Source of the DNA: Melitaea cinxia
Taxonomy: Eukaryota > Arthropoda > Insecta > Lepidoptera > Nymphalidae
Assembly (NCBI RefSeq): GCF_905220565.1
Contig: NC_059395.1
Span: forward strand, 16,905,289-16,969,288
DNA: 64,000 bases
Direction of reading: 5' to 3'
Shown piece after piece: positions 45,814 through 58,270 of this stretch (position 1 is its first letter; each line of letters begins with the position of its first letter). The translations under genes were made by a program, and so were the position numbers. The notes beneath the pieces are model-generated. The model saw only the letters and a program-made list of their open reading frames with translations, was not told the DNA's origin and did not search any database.

Positions 45814-46077
45814 CTAGCTGACCCAGCAAACGTTGTTTTGCCATATATATTATGAAAATTTAGAGTTGTATGAATTTTTTGATGCTAAATCATAATAAAA
45901 TATAAATAAAATAAATTATCAAAATATATAAAAAAAAATTAGGAGTGGACTACCCTTAAAATTTAGGGGGATGAAAAATAGATTTTGTTCGATTCTCAGA
46001 CCTACCCAATATGCATACATGCCGTTTCGGAGGAGTTTAACTACAAACGCCGCGACACGAGAATTTTATATATTAGA
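45814..46077 (-). mobile_element. non-autonomous Helitron, 264 bp
   Basis: On the - strand it starts TCTAATATATAAAATTCTCG and ends GGCAAAACAACGTTTGCTGG then GTCAGCTAG, with a GCAAA...TTTGC stem close to the CTAG terminus. Flanks on the element strand are A before TC and T after CTAG, the canonical insertion site. Non-coding. Confidence 0.8.
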
Positions 46078-47093
46078 TGTACTTTGGAATTTCTAAATTT
46101 TCATATTTATCTTCTTTCTACAAGTGAACTTGCAAGATTATTTTGTTCTGCCAAGTCGTAGTATGATATTACATACCCTTTGTATAAGTTTTTTAAGATA
46201 ATAATTAAAATACACACAGGTGCATGCATATGTTATGTTATGTTGCGTTATGCACACGCGTTTGTGTATGTACATTGTACACATACACACGCAAACGCGC
46301 GCACGCACTCATATATACACATAAATACACATATATAAATACTACAGAGTCAATGCAAATTAAAAAAAGTAAGATTTCGTATGTTTTATAAAGTAACTAA
46401 GAATAGAGTAGGCACCAATCTCAAAGTAAATTCTTGCATCGCTCCGCTTAAATATTTTATTTTTGTAGTGCGATACTTGAAGCTCAGTAGACGAAGCGCG
46501 GCAAAGCCTTCAGTGACCTATTTCTAGAAATAGCGAGGAATGATCGCTCCGATTAACACATCGCCCTTATAATGATTTAGGTTTTTTCTTTTACGGTAAC
46601 GTTCGATGTTAATTAACTCCAAGCATTGAGAGAAAAAAGTTTTTACATGTATTTTTGAGATATTATTTTTACAAAAGTAGATTTTTATATTTTTATTACT
46701 AATTAATTTAACTAAAGTAATAAATCTTGAATTTTTTTATTGTCTTGATAAGAAATAACAAAGAGGTTAAGAAGGAACTAAAAAATTGTAGGACGATTTT
46801 CGTCTACTTTTTTACTGAGTAACGTAATGCAATGTATAATGAAATTGAACCTCATATTTAACTTTTTACACAAAAAAAATGACATTTATAAAAAAGTAAG
46901 CGTAAGTTGTATAATAGCAAACTAAAGACCAAATATTGTTTTCATTTGTATGGTTATCAGTCCTAAATCCTAAAAGATAAGCTCCTTACAACAGGAGTGG
47001 TTCTTATGCCTTTTTACCTGCGGTTGAATGTCATCTTGAAGACAGATCTCTTGATCCCACAAAGACGTTATATAATCTCTGAAACTTAAGGAG
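46078..47093. other. unassigned; CA/GT-rich imperfect palindrome inside
   Basis: At 46258-46299 GCGTTTGTGTATGTAC faces GTACACATACACACGCAAAC, an imperfect hairpin in a CA/GT-rich tract that extends to about 46340. A patch at 46480-46560 (CTCAGTAGACGAAGCGCGGC; CTATTTCTAGAAATAG palindrome) is G+C richer. No exon supported. Confidence 0.5.
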
Positions 47094-47330
47094 ATTATCT
47101 AACTGAGGCAGGAAATTTCCTGCTTAAAATATGGAGCAGCCCGAATGGGGTAGTACCTCGACCTTACAGAAGATCACAGCTGCAATAAGACTGTATTCAA
47201 GCAGTATTGCAGTGTTCCTTTTGGTGAGTAAGGTGACCAGAGCTCCTGGGGGGAATTGGGGAGGGCTCAGCAACGCGCTTGCGATGCTTCTGGTGTATTT
47301 TGATGAGCCGTATGCTTTTTACCGACCTAG
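47094..47330 (+). mobile_element. poly-A SINE-like element, 3-prime part replaced by Helitron
   Basis: Matches the 56873 copy through AATATGGAGCAGCCCGA, AGTACCTCGACCTTACAGAA, GGTGAGTAAGGTGACCAGAG and GCGCTTGCGATGCTTCTGG, with an internal deletion before TGATGAGCCGTATGC. It ends CCGACCTAG exactly where the Helitron at 47331 begins; the usual TGACAT-poly-A tail is missing. Confidence 0.8.
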
Positions 47331-48049
47331 TCACTACATAGTATAAAACAAAGTCGCTTTCTCTGTCCCTGCACATGTATGTACGCTTAAATCTTTAAAA
47401 CTACGCAACGGATTTTGATGCGGTTCTTTTTAATAGATAGATTGATTCAAGAGGAAGGTTTATATGTATAATAACATCCATTAAATAGTGGAGAAACACT
47501 GTTATTTTTGAGTTTTCTAATGTTATGTCGTAAATAATTATTATTTTTTTTCGCTTAAATTGCAAACGCCGGCTGAACCCTACGAGATTTATCAAAATAA
47601 TGTACTAAGTATTGTACACATTGAAAAGGTCTACAGAAAACTCCGCGATGGTATATACCTATCTCTTATGGATATCCCACAATAACATTTTTTTGTCATT
47701 TACTTTTTACGACAAATAATGGCTAATTTTCGAAGCGATTTTAACCAATACAGCATTAATCCTTATCCAATTAAATACCTTAAATATATTTTTTATTTAA
47801 TATAGATCTATATGGCCCTTTACAGCATATGATTTAAATGAATATTTTCGAAGATATTACAGATTTAAAAATCGCGGTACGTAGCGTTTGCGGCGGTTCC
47901 GGCCGGCTTTTACTCTAAGTTAACGCGTGCGGGCCACGGGCAGTAATGAATATATCAAAACTACTGGATCGATTTTAATCATTTTTTCAGTGAATGTCAT
48001 AGGCTATAATTATATTTTATACCCGTGCGAAGCCGGAGCGGGTCGCTAG
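47331..48049 (+). mobile_element. non-autonomous Helitron, 719 bp
   Basis: Starts TCACTACATAGTATAAAACA and ends ACCCGTGCGAAGCCGGAGCG then GGTCGCTAG before T. Nearly identical to 31969-32655, but includes an additional segment near its start (CTGTCCCTGCACATGTATG) that the other copy lacks. The base before TC is G rather than the canonical A, because the element abuts the CTAG of the preceding SINE-like element. A TA run follows the 3-prime end. Confidence 0.85.
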
Positions 48050-48854
48050 TTATATATATATATAAAAAAAAATGATATTTAAAGAGTAATTTGCTCTATT
48101 TTTATCTTGTTTTAGATTTCAGTTTTTGAGTGATTGTTTCATTTCTTCTTTTATTTCGTATTTTTTAAAGATCTGAATTTCCGTGGAGGTAATTTTTACC
48201 CCAGTATATAATTTTTATGCTATTCTCTTATGTAACTAAGCCCCCTTTCACATTACAATAATCTAAAATCAGATTTACCCATCTATGGACCTACATTATC
48301 TAATATCGTAAAGTTGAAGCTTTGTTCGCACATTAATAACATCGGTATCTGCTAGTCACATTTGAATTTGAAAGACTGTATATTAAGGTTCCCACCTCTA
48401 CCTTATGACATCCGCTAACCCGCAGTGCGGGCGGATTATGTATTATAACTCTTCTCTTTCTCAGATGAGAGTTCTATAAGAAGTAGAACGTTCATTGGCA
48501 GTTATAGTACAAAACAGTATGATTATTAGGACATCGGACGACCATGTGTGTATGTTAGGTATATCTATTATTATATAATTAATTCCATACCTGTATACAT
48601 AAGACACTTGTAGCAGATTTATATCATAATGCTATACTTTAAAGCAAAGATTACATTTTTGACGTGACAAGTTCTACTGAATTGATGAACGACGGCTGCA
48701 TGCACGAAAAAGGATGACTCACTGTAGCGTTATGCTCATTGTCCCTTGTACGCTTGTTCCGCATCTATCTATCATCCATTCAATTGGCCTATGCGTCCGA
48801 GATGTTTTGTTATGAAGTTGTCACGTTAAACTATCGTCCGTAAACCAACTTTAC
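48050..48854. other. unassigned; short (TA)n at its start
   Basis: A TA run at 48050-48064 follows the Helitron. CCGCTAACCCGCAGTGCGGG near 48413-48432 recalls the SINE block CCGCCAACCCGCATTGG, but the surrounding sequence does not match. Confidence 0.45.
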
Positions 48855-49196
48855 GCTTCAACCTGTAATATCCCACTACTCGGCATAGGCCTCTTTCCCC
48901 ATGTAGGAGAAGGATCAGAGCTCAATCCACCACGCTGCTCCAATGCGGGTTTGCGGATATATTCCCTTCTACGAGTAACGATCGCTATCAGGTGTACATG
49001 ATAACAACCGTGACCGATGGCTTAACGTGCTCTCCGAGGCACGGTGGGGAGACCCACAAGGACTGCACAAACACCCAGACCATGGCAAACACCTGTATGG
49101 CCAATACAAATGTTTGTCATGAGCGGGGATCGAACCCGCAACCGCCAACGCAACAGGTACAATCCATGGCTGTAACCGTTGCGCCAACGCGGCGTC
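48855..49196 (-). mobile_element. full-length tRNA-derived SINE
   Basis: Opens GCTTCAACCTGTAATATCCC and ends with GGGGATCGAACCCGCAACCG (B box, consensus) and GTTGCGCCAACGCGGCGTC. This copy keeps the cleanest polymerase III boxes of the family in the window. Several open frames over it are coincidental. Confidence 0.9.
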
Positions 49197-51107
49197 AACT
49201 TTACAGACAACTAATTTTTTTTTATATCAAGCGAATAGACAAATCTTGGTACTAGTTTCGCGCCAGATTATAGTAGCATGATGTATTTATCACTCTCAAG
49301 TTTGCTATTACAAATTGATCAATAAATAGGTTTTCTAAATTTCTAGCGCAAAAATGAAATCGAACTGTAACTTACGCTGATAAGCACGTACAAACATACA
49401 ATTCTTATAAAAAACACTATTTCATATATATTACATAAGAAAAATACATAAACGTAAGTTAAGAAAATATTTTCTTTCGCTATCTCAACACGTAACTAAA
49501 ATGTAATAAAAATGAAAAGCCATGGGACCATTAGTACATACTGTTCATAGGAAATAGAAAGCTTCTAACTTCCCATGGGAACAAAGAGAAGTCGACGTAC
49601 AATAAATCTACATTACTCGGTCAGTATAAACGAGAGTAAACTACTTATAAATTACCTAAAACGCCCTAAAACGTGTATGTATAGCGTAGGAAATTTAAAA
49701 AATACGAAAATATATTATAGTAAAACTTTTTACACTATTTTTTCATTATTTGAAAATTATATTTTACATTTGTATGTTCAACTATACTATTTAACTCTAC
49801 TTATCCATTATTTAAATTTTGTATCGAAATGTATGAAAATGGCTTCTGTACTTTTTTCTAATTTTGACAGTTTCATTGACTGGAAACACGGAGGTTATCT
49901 ATACTACAATAATTTTGGGCTGAAGTAATGATGATGATGAGTGATGAATAATTTTATTATTCTGTGGTCTGTGGTGGTACCTAATGTGGCTAATGTTATT
50001 CATGGTTGGTAATAAACGGCAATTTGTCAGACATAATAATGAATTATGATTCATGATAATATATCTTGATACTTTATACATGTTCTATTATATCAATATC
50101 ATTAATAAATGTATAGTTAAAACGATAATTATATCTAATAAAATGAATTTATGATCCAGAACTTTTGACGTAACCCTAAAACTGTTTTAACATAAATACT
50201 TTTTATCTTTTTAAGATTTCATAACAATATTATATTATTAAACTACGTACATATAACAATTAAAACTTGACATTTTCTGAACATATAATAAAAATATAGA
50301 GGAATTATGAAATGTGACAGTGAAATAATTACGTAGTTTTGGTAAAAGAAAATAATAAAAAGTGAAAAAATGTGATGTATTTTTTTTAGTAAAATGGCTG
50401 GCAATCAAAATGATACAATGAATATATTTATAGAAAATAGAAACGAGCTAAATCAATATCATCATTTCCACATTCTAGTATTACCTTCTTGTCTATTTAA
50501 ATATTTTACCAAACCTTTTATTAGTAAAACATTAAAAAAAAACATCAAAATATATTGTCATTAAAAAGGCTAGTAAAGAAAATAATTACACCATTTTAGC
50601 CACTAATTCAATAAAAGTTAAACTGATAACTTGAATGCGTCCATTATACTAAAAGAGAAAACTTGGCAAATAAACATCGATGTCAAGGCTTAACGCTCTA
50701 TCAAAGATTGGACTGACATTGTTGTTTACCTTATTTCGGCGATAATTTAAATGTAATCTGTAGATACCAGTTTGATGACCAATATAAGCTAGCATTAATG
50801 ATAATCTAACAACTATTGCTATCGACATCTAATAGTGACACAACTATTCATCAATTACTAATAGAAATCGGAACACTGTATTAATACTTTATTAATAAAT
50901 AGTAAGATGTAGGTAAGTACCTAACAAAACCTACTGTAGTATAGGTACCTACCTAAACATGTCTGCTTATCATTTTCCACCTATGTGTATAATGACTTAA
51001 ATGTAATAAAACTCTAACGTTTATTTACGTCACTAACTGACATTACAATTTTTTTCATAATTTGAATAATATGTCGTGTACAAAATACAATGGCATAAAA
51101 ATATACA
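49197..51107. other. unassigned A+T-rich non-coding
   Basis: The 117-codon open stretch at 49575-49928 is Tyr/Leu/Lys/Phe-rich with no motif and a GATGATGATGAG trinucleotide run just after it. I regard it as noise. Confidence 0.5.
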
Positions 51108-51108
51108 G

Positions 51109-51326
51109 TGGAACACAGAAACTCAGTGGGTAAAGAAATCAATAAAAATCCGCATTCCAGACAATGTTTCCAATTACGTAAGATAAGGGCCGCTGTTATG
51201 CAGAATTACAGCGAAGAGGAATTACTCGACTTTAGTTATTGTCTCGTTAATTTCACTAATGAACGTACGGACAAAGGCAGGAGGATCGAGTTACGTTCGT
51301 TAACACACGTGGACGACGGTTCATAA
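51109..51326 (+). CDS. candidate small terminal exon, unknown
   Basis: After a possible acceptor (AAAATATACAG) an open frame runs to TAA at 51324-51326. The peptide passes through HRNSVGKEINKNPHSRQCF, QLRKIRAAVMQNYSEEELLD, FSYCLVNFTNERTDKGRRIE and LRSLTHVDDGS. It is highly charged, with a mixed composition unusual for A+T-rich noise, and its base composition is more balanced than the flanks. No upstream exon or family is recognised, so it could still be chance or repeat-derived. Confidence 0.3.
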
Positions 51327-51394
51327 GAATTGACTCGAATGAAAATTGAATTAATTCTTTGAAATGGATTCAGGAGATAAGTATGCACTACGTA

Positions 51395-51560
51395 ACTAAA
51401 ACTTCGTACCGCCATTTTTTTTATTTTTCGTTAATATATTATTATTTTTTTTTATATACAAACAATTTTTTGACAATAACGAACAAAATAAAAAGAATTA
51501 CCCATTTGCTTTAGTCGTTCGGAAGTTATACGCATACAAAAACAAAAAGGACAGTTAAAA
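51395..51560 (-). mobile_element. decayed Helitron remnant
   Basis: AACTTCGTACCGCCATTTT is the reverse complement of the GGCGGTACGAAGTT hairpin end. Further along, AGTCGTTCGGAAGTTATACG with CATAC mirrors the GTACGCGCCTAACGTCCGAA region of the remnant at 24560. The CTAG end is lost. Confidence 0.5.
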
Positions 51561-52924
51561 ATGTTTTAACCGGAATTGTAATATAGAGTCTTAAATTCTA
51601 TTCTACCGGATATCCTTTTTTAGACAAGCGAACTCTAACAGAGATTTAATTTGCTTTCAAAGTACAAGTTGTTTTTGTAGAAGGCAAGTTACAATAGAAC
51701 GATATATTAAGAATGAATAGGACTACAGACACAGCAGACTTTAATCTAAGGTTAGGAAGCGCATTGGCAATGAAAAGGATGACTAATATATCGTACAATT
51801 GTCAATATTAATATGCGCGGATGACCTCTTACAATTCAGTCACTTGTTGACCCGTCTGCTTGCTTACTGATAAGTTGTTATTGTTGCCCCTTAAGCATTA
51901 CCACTTCAAATATACTCATATTTTTTATCGTTATGAATTTGAATAAATGTTATGTTATTTACTTATATTAATAATGTATATATTTCTACAAAGCGCAAAA
52001 CCTGAAGCACGAAATTATATGCGGTATTCACATTTGTGATCCTACATACTAACTTATAATCTGGCATAGGTTTAATATATATGTACAATAATTGTACATC
52101 TGGATACACCGTCTCTAAACAATAGTAGTCATATCACATCTTTATTAGTCTGGTTATATAACCCACATCAATGATTTATAGTAAAATACCATTTTTTACC
52201 TGCTTGATGATGAAATGTTCCTGCAGTTTTTACAGTATATATGGACACACTATATTGTACTTACCTTGCGTGCATCTTTTTATTACCGGAGATATGATAT
52301 CCTTTAATGTTTACCTCAAATATAGGTTATATCCGTGGTTATAAAGATTACGATGGGAATCTTCTGTTACGAAATACGTTGTACATTTTTGTGAAACAAA
52401 GTGTAATAAAACCAAATGAGGACAAGTGTTCACATAGAGTTTAGTAATATTATTATAATAATATTTAAGACGATATTCAAGACACAATATTTAAGTAAAA
52501 AAAAACATATGTAGCTTTTTATTTTAGTTTTTCTTATTGGTCATTATAGCTGTCGTAATATTACATAATATATTATATCCTGGGAAATATTAAAAGCGTA
52601 TAACTGTTGTTGTTTTAAAGATGAATAAAAATGAAATACTTATACGTAAAGATAATTCTAAAGAATCCCTATGTCAGACGCACAAAGGAGTCCTAACAAT
52701 TAGGCGTTCTCTTTGCACCCTTTGAATACGTAACTGCAAAAATACTTAACATTCATTCATTCATGTATTTGGTTGTTTATTCAATGATGCCAATAAAAAC
52801 ACAGATGCTTTCGCCAATGTTGCTTAGGATTGAAAAAACAGATAAAAATAAATTATGTTTTGGTAATATAGCAATATTGAATATGATTTTTTTTAAGTCT
52901 ATATTAGATGGAGAAAACGAAGGA
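51561..52924. other. unassigned A+T-rich non-coding
   Basis: No recognised feature. Confidence 0.5.
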
Positions 52925-53085
52925 GGTGCTTAATTCGATTTTATTTATTTTCTTTTATGTGTGCTACCTCATAAATTTTTACAAGTGTACCGATTTTGAT
53001 TATTATTATTTTTATTTATGACTATTTTTTTGACTACATGTGTTGTTGTATTACTTGTCAATGTTAGTGTGTCCGTTTTTATTCC
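52925..53085 (+). mobile_element. Helentron-like element, decayed
   Basis: AATTCGATTTTATTTATTTTC, TGTGCTACCTCATAAATTTT, GTGTACCGATTTTGATTATT, then TTTTTTTGACTACATGTG, TTGTATTACTTGTCAATGT and GTGTCCGTTTTTATTCC correspond in order to the landmark blocks of the family, heavily mutated and with most of the unit deleted. Confidence 0.5.
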
Positions 53086-54964
53086 TTTTTGAGTCAACAC
53101 AATAATGGTATATAGTCCTAATAATCAATTTGACTATTTATTAAGTATTATTAAATTAGTTTAATTTAATTATAACATAAGTACATTTTCCGTTGAACCA
53201 CAGCACTTACAACATAAGTAGTGATCGCTAACCCTAGCTCACACTGGGCACGTTTTCAGGTCACCTCATTTTCTGCTCCCCTGAGTGTTTGTTGAGATAC
53301 AATGGTCTGTGTGTTGTGTACTAATACGTGATGTATTAAACCGTTGTCATTAAAAGTTTTTACAAACGATCCTGACCATGTTTTTTGTCGATTTTATTAT
53401 CTCTTATTGAGTTGACAGCAGGGTGCATAATGTTTTATGAAGTACGAGTTTTGTATTTGTGTAATTGTGTTATCCTGAATTTATCAGTACCTAGTTTTTT
53501 TATATGTCTTTTTTTATTTCATAAAGCTAATTCAATATAGGGCTATGTTATTTACATGTACACTAGTGTAGTGTACTAGTACACTAGTGTACCGTGGCCA
53601 TTAGATGATTGTTGCGAGTAGTCAAGCGCTTCCGTAAAAGCGATGATATAAGGCATGATTATAAAAGTCTGCCAAAGTTTCTGGATAAATAAATATAAAG
53701 AAAAAAAGGTTAACAAACTCTAATCGGAGGAGGAAAATAAAATTGACCTGTTATCAAAATGTCTTCTAAAAAGTGAATTAGGTCGTTCAATTTCGCTCCT
53801 TCAATAATCTAATAAGGAAATTCTAAAGCTCTTACAAAGCAAGCTGCTATAAAATTCATATGAAATTTGACAGACTCGTTAAATTTAATGGCGGCAGGAC
53901 GTCGTGAGCTGGCAAAGTACCAACTCATATAATGTTGCTCCTAGCATCTGCAACTAGATTGATACATTTAATTTTCATACTTTATTGGAAAATTTTAAAA
54001 TACTTGTACGTGTATGAAAAAAAATGTATAATTGGTTGTCTCGATCTTTACTTTTTTATACACATATTTCTTATCAACTTTCCAAACATATATAAAAATA
54101 TGACATGGCGGAAAAAAAACTTATCAATAAGTACTTTTACTGCGATTGTCATTATTAGGGTCCTGATATTTTGGCGAAATTGCATACGCCATTGTCCCGG
54201 GCGACCGAGGAGCTGAGAATTGGATGTCATTGTGCGGGTTTTTTTTATAGTTTCTTGTTATGGTGCACACACTACACTATCAGAGTTGGTCCGGTAAAGA
54301 ATTGACAAAACTGGTATGACCCCTTTGCATAACTCAATAATCAGATTACTACCGAGCTGCCAGTTGGACGGTCTACCAAAACTCGTCAAATAGGCGATTG
54401 AAATCATTAAGTATCCCAAATGCAATCAAGGGAACGGCCTCATGTTATCCAACTCGCAACTCCTTAGTCTTTCGTGGCTATAGCATCTGACTGCGTCGTT
54501 CAAGCATCGATCTACGATGAAAGAGGGCAAGGGTATCATGCTACTGTCCCCGTTGACTTAGCGTTTGCAAAGTCGCCGAAATATCGGGAATCTCGAAGTG
54601 ATAATCGTGCTTAGTCCTGTAAGTAAAAGTATTAATAGTGACTAATATAGCAACGTATTCCTCTAAGTGCAATATTTTTTCATAACACATTATAGGGGTC
54701 GTTTTGTTACACATTGCAGATTGCGATATATTACAAAACAAAAGAAAACCGAGTTGTCTAATCAAAGTAAATCGAGAAGTTTTGCCTGTTTGAACTGAAC
54801 AATAAGTGCTAGTTTCAAACTGTTGGGATAGAACAACAACCCTACTTAGATTACTCATTTACAGTCACTTCTATACATTATTTACGTCAATTATTAAATC
54901 ATTGTTCATTACATCATTGAAAATGATTTCAAACTAGAGAATACAATACTTTATATTTATATCT
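53086..54964. other. unassigned; contains short inverted repeat
   Basis: At 53558-53592 arms GTACACTAGTGTA and TACACTAGTGTAC enclose nine bases. A G+C-richer region at 54165-54235 and 54330-54560 holds no recognised gene; the 105-codon - strand open stretch 54541-54858 shows no motif. Confidence 0.5.
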
Positions 54965-55293
54965 CATCATCATCACTTTAGCCTAATACAATCCACTGCT
55001 GGACATAGGCCTCCAGAAGCTAGCCCCAAAAATGGCGTGAACTCATGTGTTTTACCCATAGTCACCACGCTGGGCAGGCGGGTTAGTGACCGAAGGGCTG
55101 GCTTTGTCGCACCGAAGACGCTGCTGCCTGTCTTTGGCCTGTATATTTCAAAGCCAGCTGTTTGATGGCTATCCCGCTATCGGTCGGGTTTTTAAGTTCC
55201 AAGGTGGTAGTGGAACTGTCTTATCCCTTAGTCGCCTCTTACGACACCCACGGGAAGAGAGGGGGTGGCTATATTTTAACTACCGTAACCACA
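54965..55293 (-). mobile_element. LINE 3-prime tail
   Basis: Starts (on +) CATCATCATCACTTTAGCC, i.e. a trinucleotide tail on the - strand, then CCACTGCTGGACATAGGCCT, GGCGTGAACTCATGTG, AGACGCTGCTGCC, GTTCCAAGGTGGTAGTGGAA and CGACACCCACGGGAAGAGAG. Mirror image of the copies at 3656 and 23427. The 116-codon open frame over it is coincidental. Confidence 0.8.
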
Positions 55294-56872
55294 GCATATA
55301 TATCTATGTTGTAGTAAATCTGATCTTTGAATTATGGATACGTGTATACACTAATATAATGTTATTTTTAATATTGAGCTATCTACATGTAATCGACTTG
55401 TGCATAAAATATAAACTCCACAGTAGGAAACATTAAATACAGTGCGGTAAAAACTTCAATGTTCATTGTAAATTATTTTAACATATTTATATTTATCAGT
55501 AAAAATCAAACGCGTTGCTTATATCTGAGACTAAAATATATTTTTACATTAAGTGACATAAAAAAGACAATTTTTATTCAGGAAATAGGTTTAAAATCTC
55601 TAAAAGCAGTATCTCTCATTGTATGTCAAATAAAACAAATTAAAAAAAATAGTGAAAGCATTACACAAAATAAATACCTTTCACAGAACTGGTAGAAACT
55701 ACAAATATATATAGATATCAATGAATCAAAAGTAATTCGATATTTGAAATAGTACATATTTGCGATGCCTCCTTTCCAGTTGTGTAAAAGTGAGTTCGTT
55801 GTATTATTCCCTTTGATAAGTCGCACGTAACTCCCATTGGCTCGAATCCAAGAGGATTCCTGACAATCCTCAGATCCAGAAACATCCGAACTTTGTTTAT
55901 CCTTATGCCAAATTTCGCTTTGAATTCCAAATGTATATTTTTAGATTTGTTTACTTTTAATTTTTGTCAAGTTTATAAACATGATAAATTATAATATTTA
56001 AGTATGTATTAAAAAAGGTTTTAGTAACTCCTAGTAATCGGAAGAACCTTGCTATAAACAGGATACCTACGTAATGTTGCATCTCTTGATACACACACAT
56101 TACATACCCACATTTGTGTTGTAATTTTTTTGTTTTTGTTTTCAGATACTATGTTTTCTATTATTATGTTTATATATTATATTTAAGTATGTTAATCTTA
56201 TTTTCTTTAATCTTTAAAGTACATTATAGTCTTCCTTTTTTTGTGATATTAATATTAAACCATTATAATACTGTTTCGACAAGTATCGTCCGAGCATAGT
56301 ATTACACCCTCCACTATGTACATAAAACACCATACATCAATAGCAACATTAAAATTATTTTTACTATAGTTGAAATATTGACAAATATTTCGCACTATTC
56401 ATAATAAGTTTGCATAAGAATATCAAGAATATTTTCAACTATATTATTTTCAAACTATTTTGTTATTCACAAAAGGTATATTTTGAATAACAAGATTTCG
56501 TGATTTCTCTATACTTTTTAGTTTATTTAGCAAATAAGCGCTTTCTATTCGCATTAGAAAAACGATCAAATAACGCAGCGGTCACGTCATTTTTCGCTTT
56601 TTACAACAAATCATAGAATATGATCTTTATTACTTTCATTTCATGCTTTGATAACAAAAACAGACGAAAATGCGTTTCGTTATTAGTTACTAGTTGTAGA
56701 GGATAAGAAACTTTTTATTACAATAATTATATAGGTATATTATATTTTTTACATTCCTAAAACATATATTTTAATATTACAAAGTACTCTCATTTATATT
56801 AAGAAATAAATTTAATACAAAAGTAATTCTTAGAGTTAACTTTCATTGATTCATTTAGTCATTTTTTGCTAG
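55294..56872. other. unassigned A+T-rich non-coding
   Basis: A moderately G+C-richer spot near 55830-55880 (CCCATTGGCTCGAATCC). No exon supported. Confidence 0.5.
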
Positions 56873-57153
56873 TTTAACTGAGGTAGGGCACAGCAGGAAT
56901 TTCCTGCTCAAAATATGGAGCAGCCCGACTGGGCTAGTACCTCGACCTTACAGAAGATCACAGCAAAATAATACTGTTTTCAAGCAGTATTGTGTTCCTG
57001 TTGGTGAGTAAGGTGACCAGAGCTCCTGGGGGGATTGGGTCGGTAACGCGCTTGCGATGCTTCTGGTGTTGCAGGCGTCTATAAGCTACGGTAATCGCTT
57101 ACCATCAGGTGAGCCGTACGCTTGTTTGCCGACCTAGTGACATAAAAAAAAAA
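56873..57153 (+). mobile_element. full-length poly-A SINE-like element
   Basis: Runs from AACTGAGGTAGGGCACAGCA through GGAATTTCCTGCTC, ATATGGAGCAGCCCGACTGG, AGTACCTCGACCTTACAGAA, GTAAGGTGACCAGAGCTCC, GCGCTTGCGATGCTTCTGG, GTTGCAGGCGTCTATAAGC and ATCAGGTGAGCCGTACGC to CCGACCTAGTGACAT and an A10 tail. No tRNA boxes are evident, so I call it SINE-like only by size, poly-A tail and copy number. Other copies are at 29798, 47094 and 61681. Confidence 0.8.
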
Positions 57154-58270
57154 TAGTTCGCCATCAGATTATTTTATCAATATCAGAATAGTAGAATGGA
57201 AAGACTCTTTTTTGTTTATCGTCAAAGCGATTCGATGGAAACAAATCCATTACTTCGAATAAAATACAAGTCAAACACAACACGACAAAAGTAATTAACT
57301 AGCTCACATGATGTATTCCGTTATCTTGTTATTGCATGCTTTGTCCGCCATGTTGCTAGTTTTGAAAAAGGAATAATCCGATCTAATCGGCGCCTGAGCT
57401 TGCATTCGGTTCCGCGTTCGTCCAGAAATAGTTCTCGGGATCGCATTCCACATTCGCCCGCAATATGTTTACTTTACGTATCAGCGTTTCCGAACGTAGA
57501 TTAAGGGCGGTATATATTTTAAACACGTAATTATAATGCAATATCTTTACACACTTTAAATCTAGTTCTTAATTATTTTTGATAAAGGAATCATAGATAT
57601 TGTAGACTGTTTCCTTAATATTAGCCCTTTTTTTTAACAATTTAAAGTAAAAAAATAAGAAGTTTCTTTTAAATTTCTATCTTAAAAGGTACTCGCCGAT
57701 ATTATAGATTTATTTACATGTCTCTCCCATATAATAATTTTATAGTATTTTTTTGGTTAAAAACAAATCCTATCCTTTTTTTTTCATTTATATAACCGTA
57801 GCTAAATAACTGTAAAATTTTATTTAATAAGATAGGAAGTGAGGTCTTAAATGATCGTCCATAGCCACTCAAGTGGACTTCAGAGGCAGTCATTTTATTG
57901 TGATAACATGCGTGAACTCTCTTTGATGTTAAACGCGACACGGACATTTGAAGTAGGTACATTTTATTTTTGTGCGCAAATAACGATTAAATTGTTAATT
58001 AAGAAAAGTATGAAGTTTTTGATATAAATAAGGAATCAATTTAATTTGCTATGTTTTTGTCTTTTTGTAGTGTAAACCATAAGAGAGAAAATGTTAGAAT
58101 GAATTCTATTGCAGTATTAGTATTTGCAGTTAGTTTGTTCAGTAATAAAAATAATTTGTAGGTTACTTACTTAATTTTTTTTTTCATTCAATAACGCCAA
58201 ATGAGCATAATTTTGCCAACCTCTCGTAATGGATTACGAAGGAGACTGATCGGTTCGGTCGAGGTTATAA
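57154..58270. other. unassigned; unusually G+C-rich patch at 57340-57500
   Basis: 57340-57500 is much richer in G+C and CpG than its flanks (TAATCGGCGCCTGAGC, GGTTCCGCGTTCGTCC, CTCGGGATCGCATTCC, CATTCGCCCGC) and matches no repeat in the window. No convincing reading frame crosses it. A conserved non-coding or regulatory element is possible. The rest is A+T rich. Confidence 0.45.

Noticed and set aside
49575..49928. 117-codon open frame
   Set aside because: Dominated by Tyr, Leu, Lys, Phe and Ser from A+T-rich codons, with no motif or splice context.
53558..53592. Palindromic regulatory site with CACTAGTG cores
   Set aside because: The arms are built from the self-complementary ACACTAGTGT; a local duplication in low-complexity sequence explains it, and there is no nearby gene.
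54541..54858. 105-codon open frame on the - strand
   Set aside because: No recognisable motif, no start or splice context; the length is compatible with chance in this amount of sequence.
55086..55436. 116-codon open frame
   Set aside because: Mostly the antisense of a LINE 3-prime tail that also occurs at 3656 and 23427.
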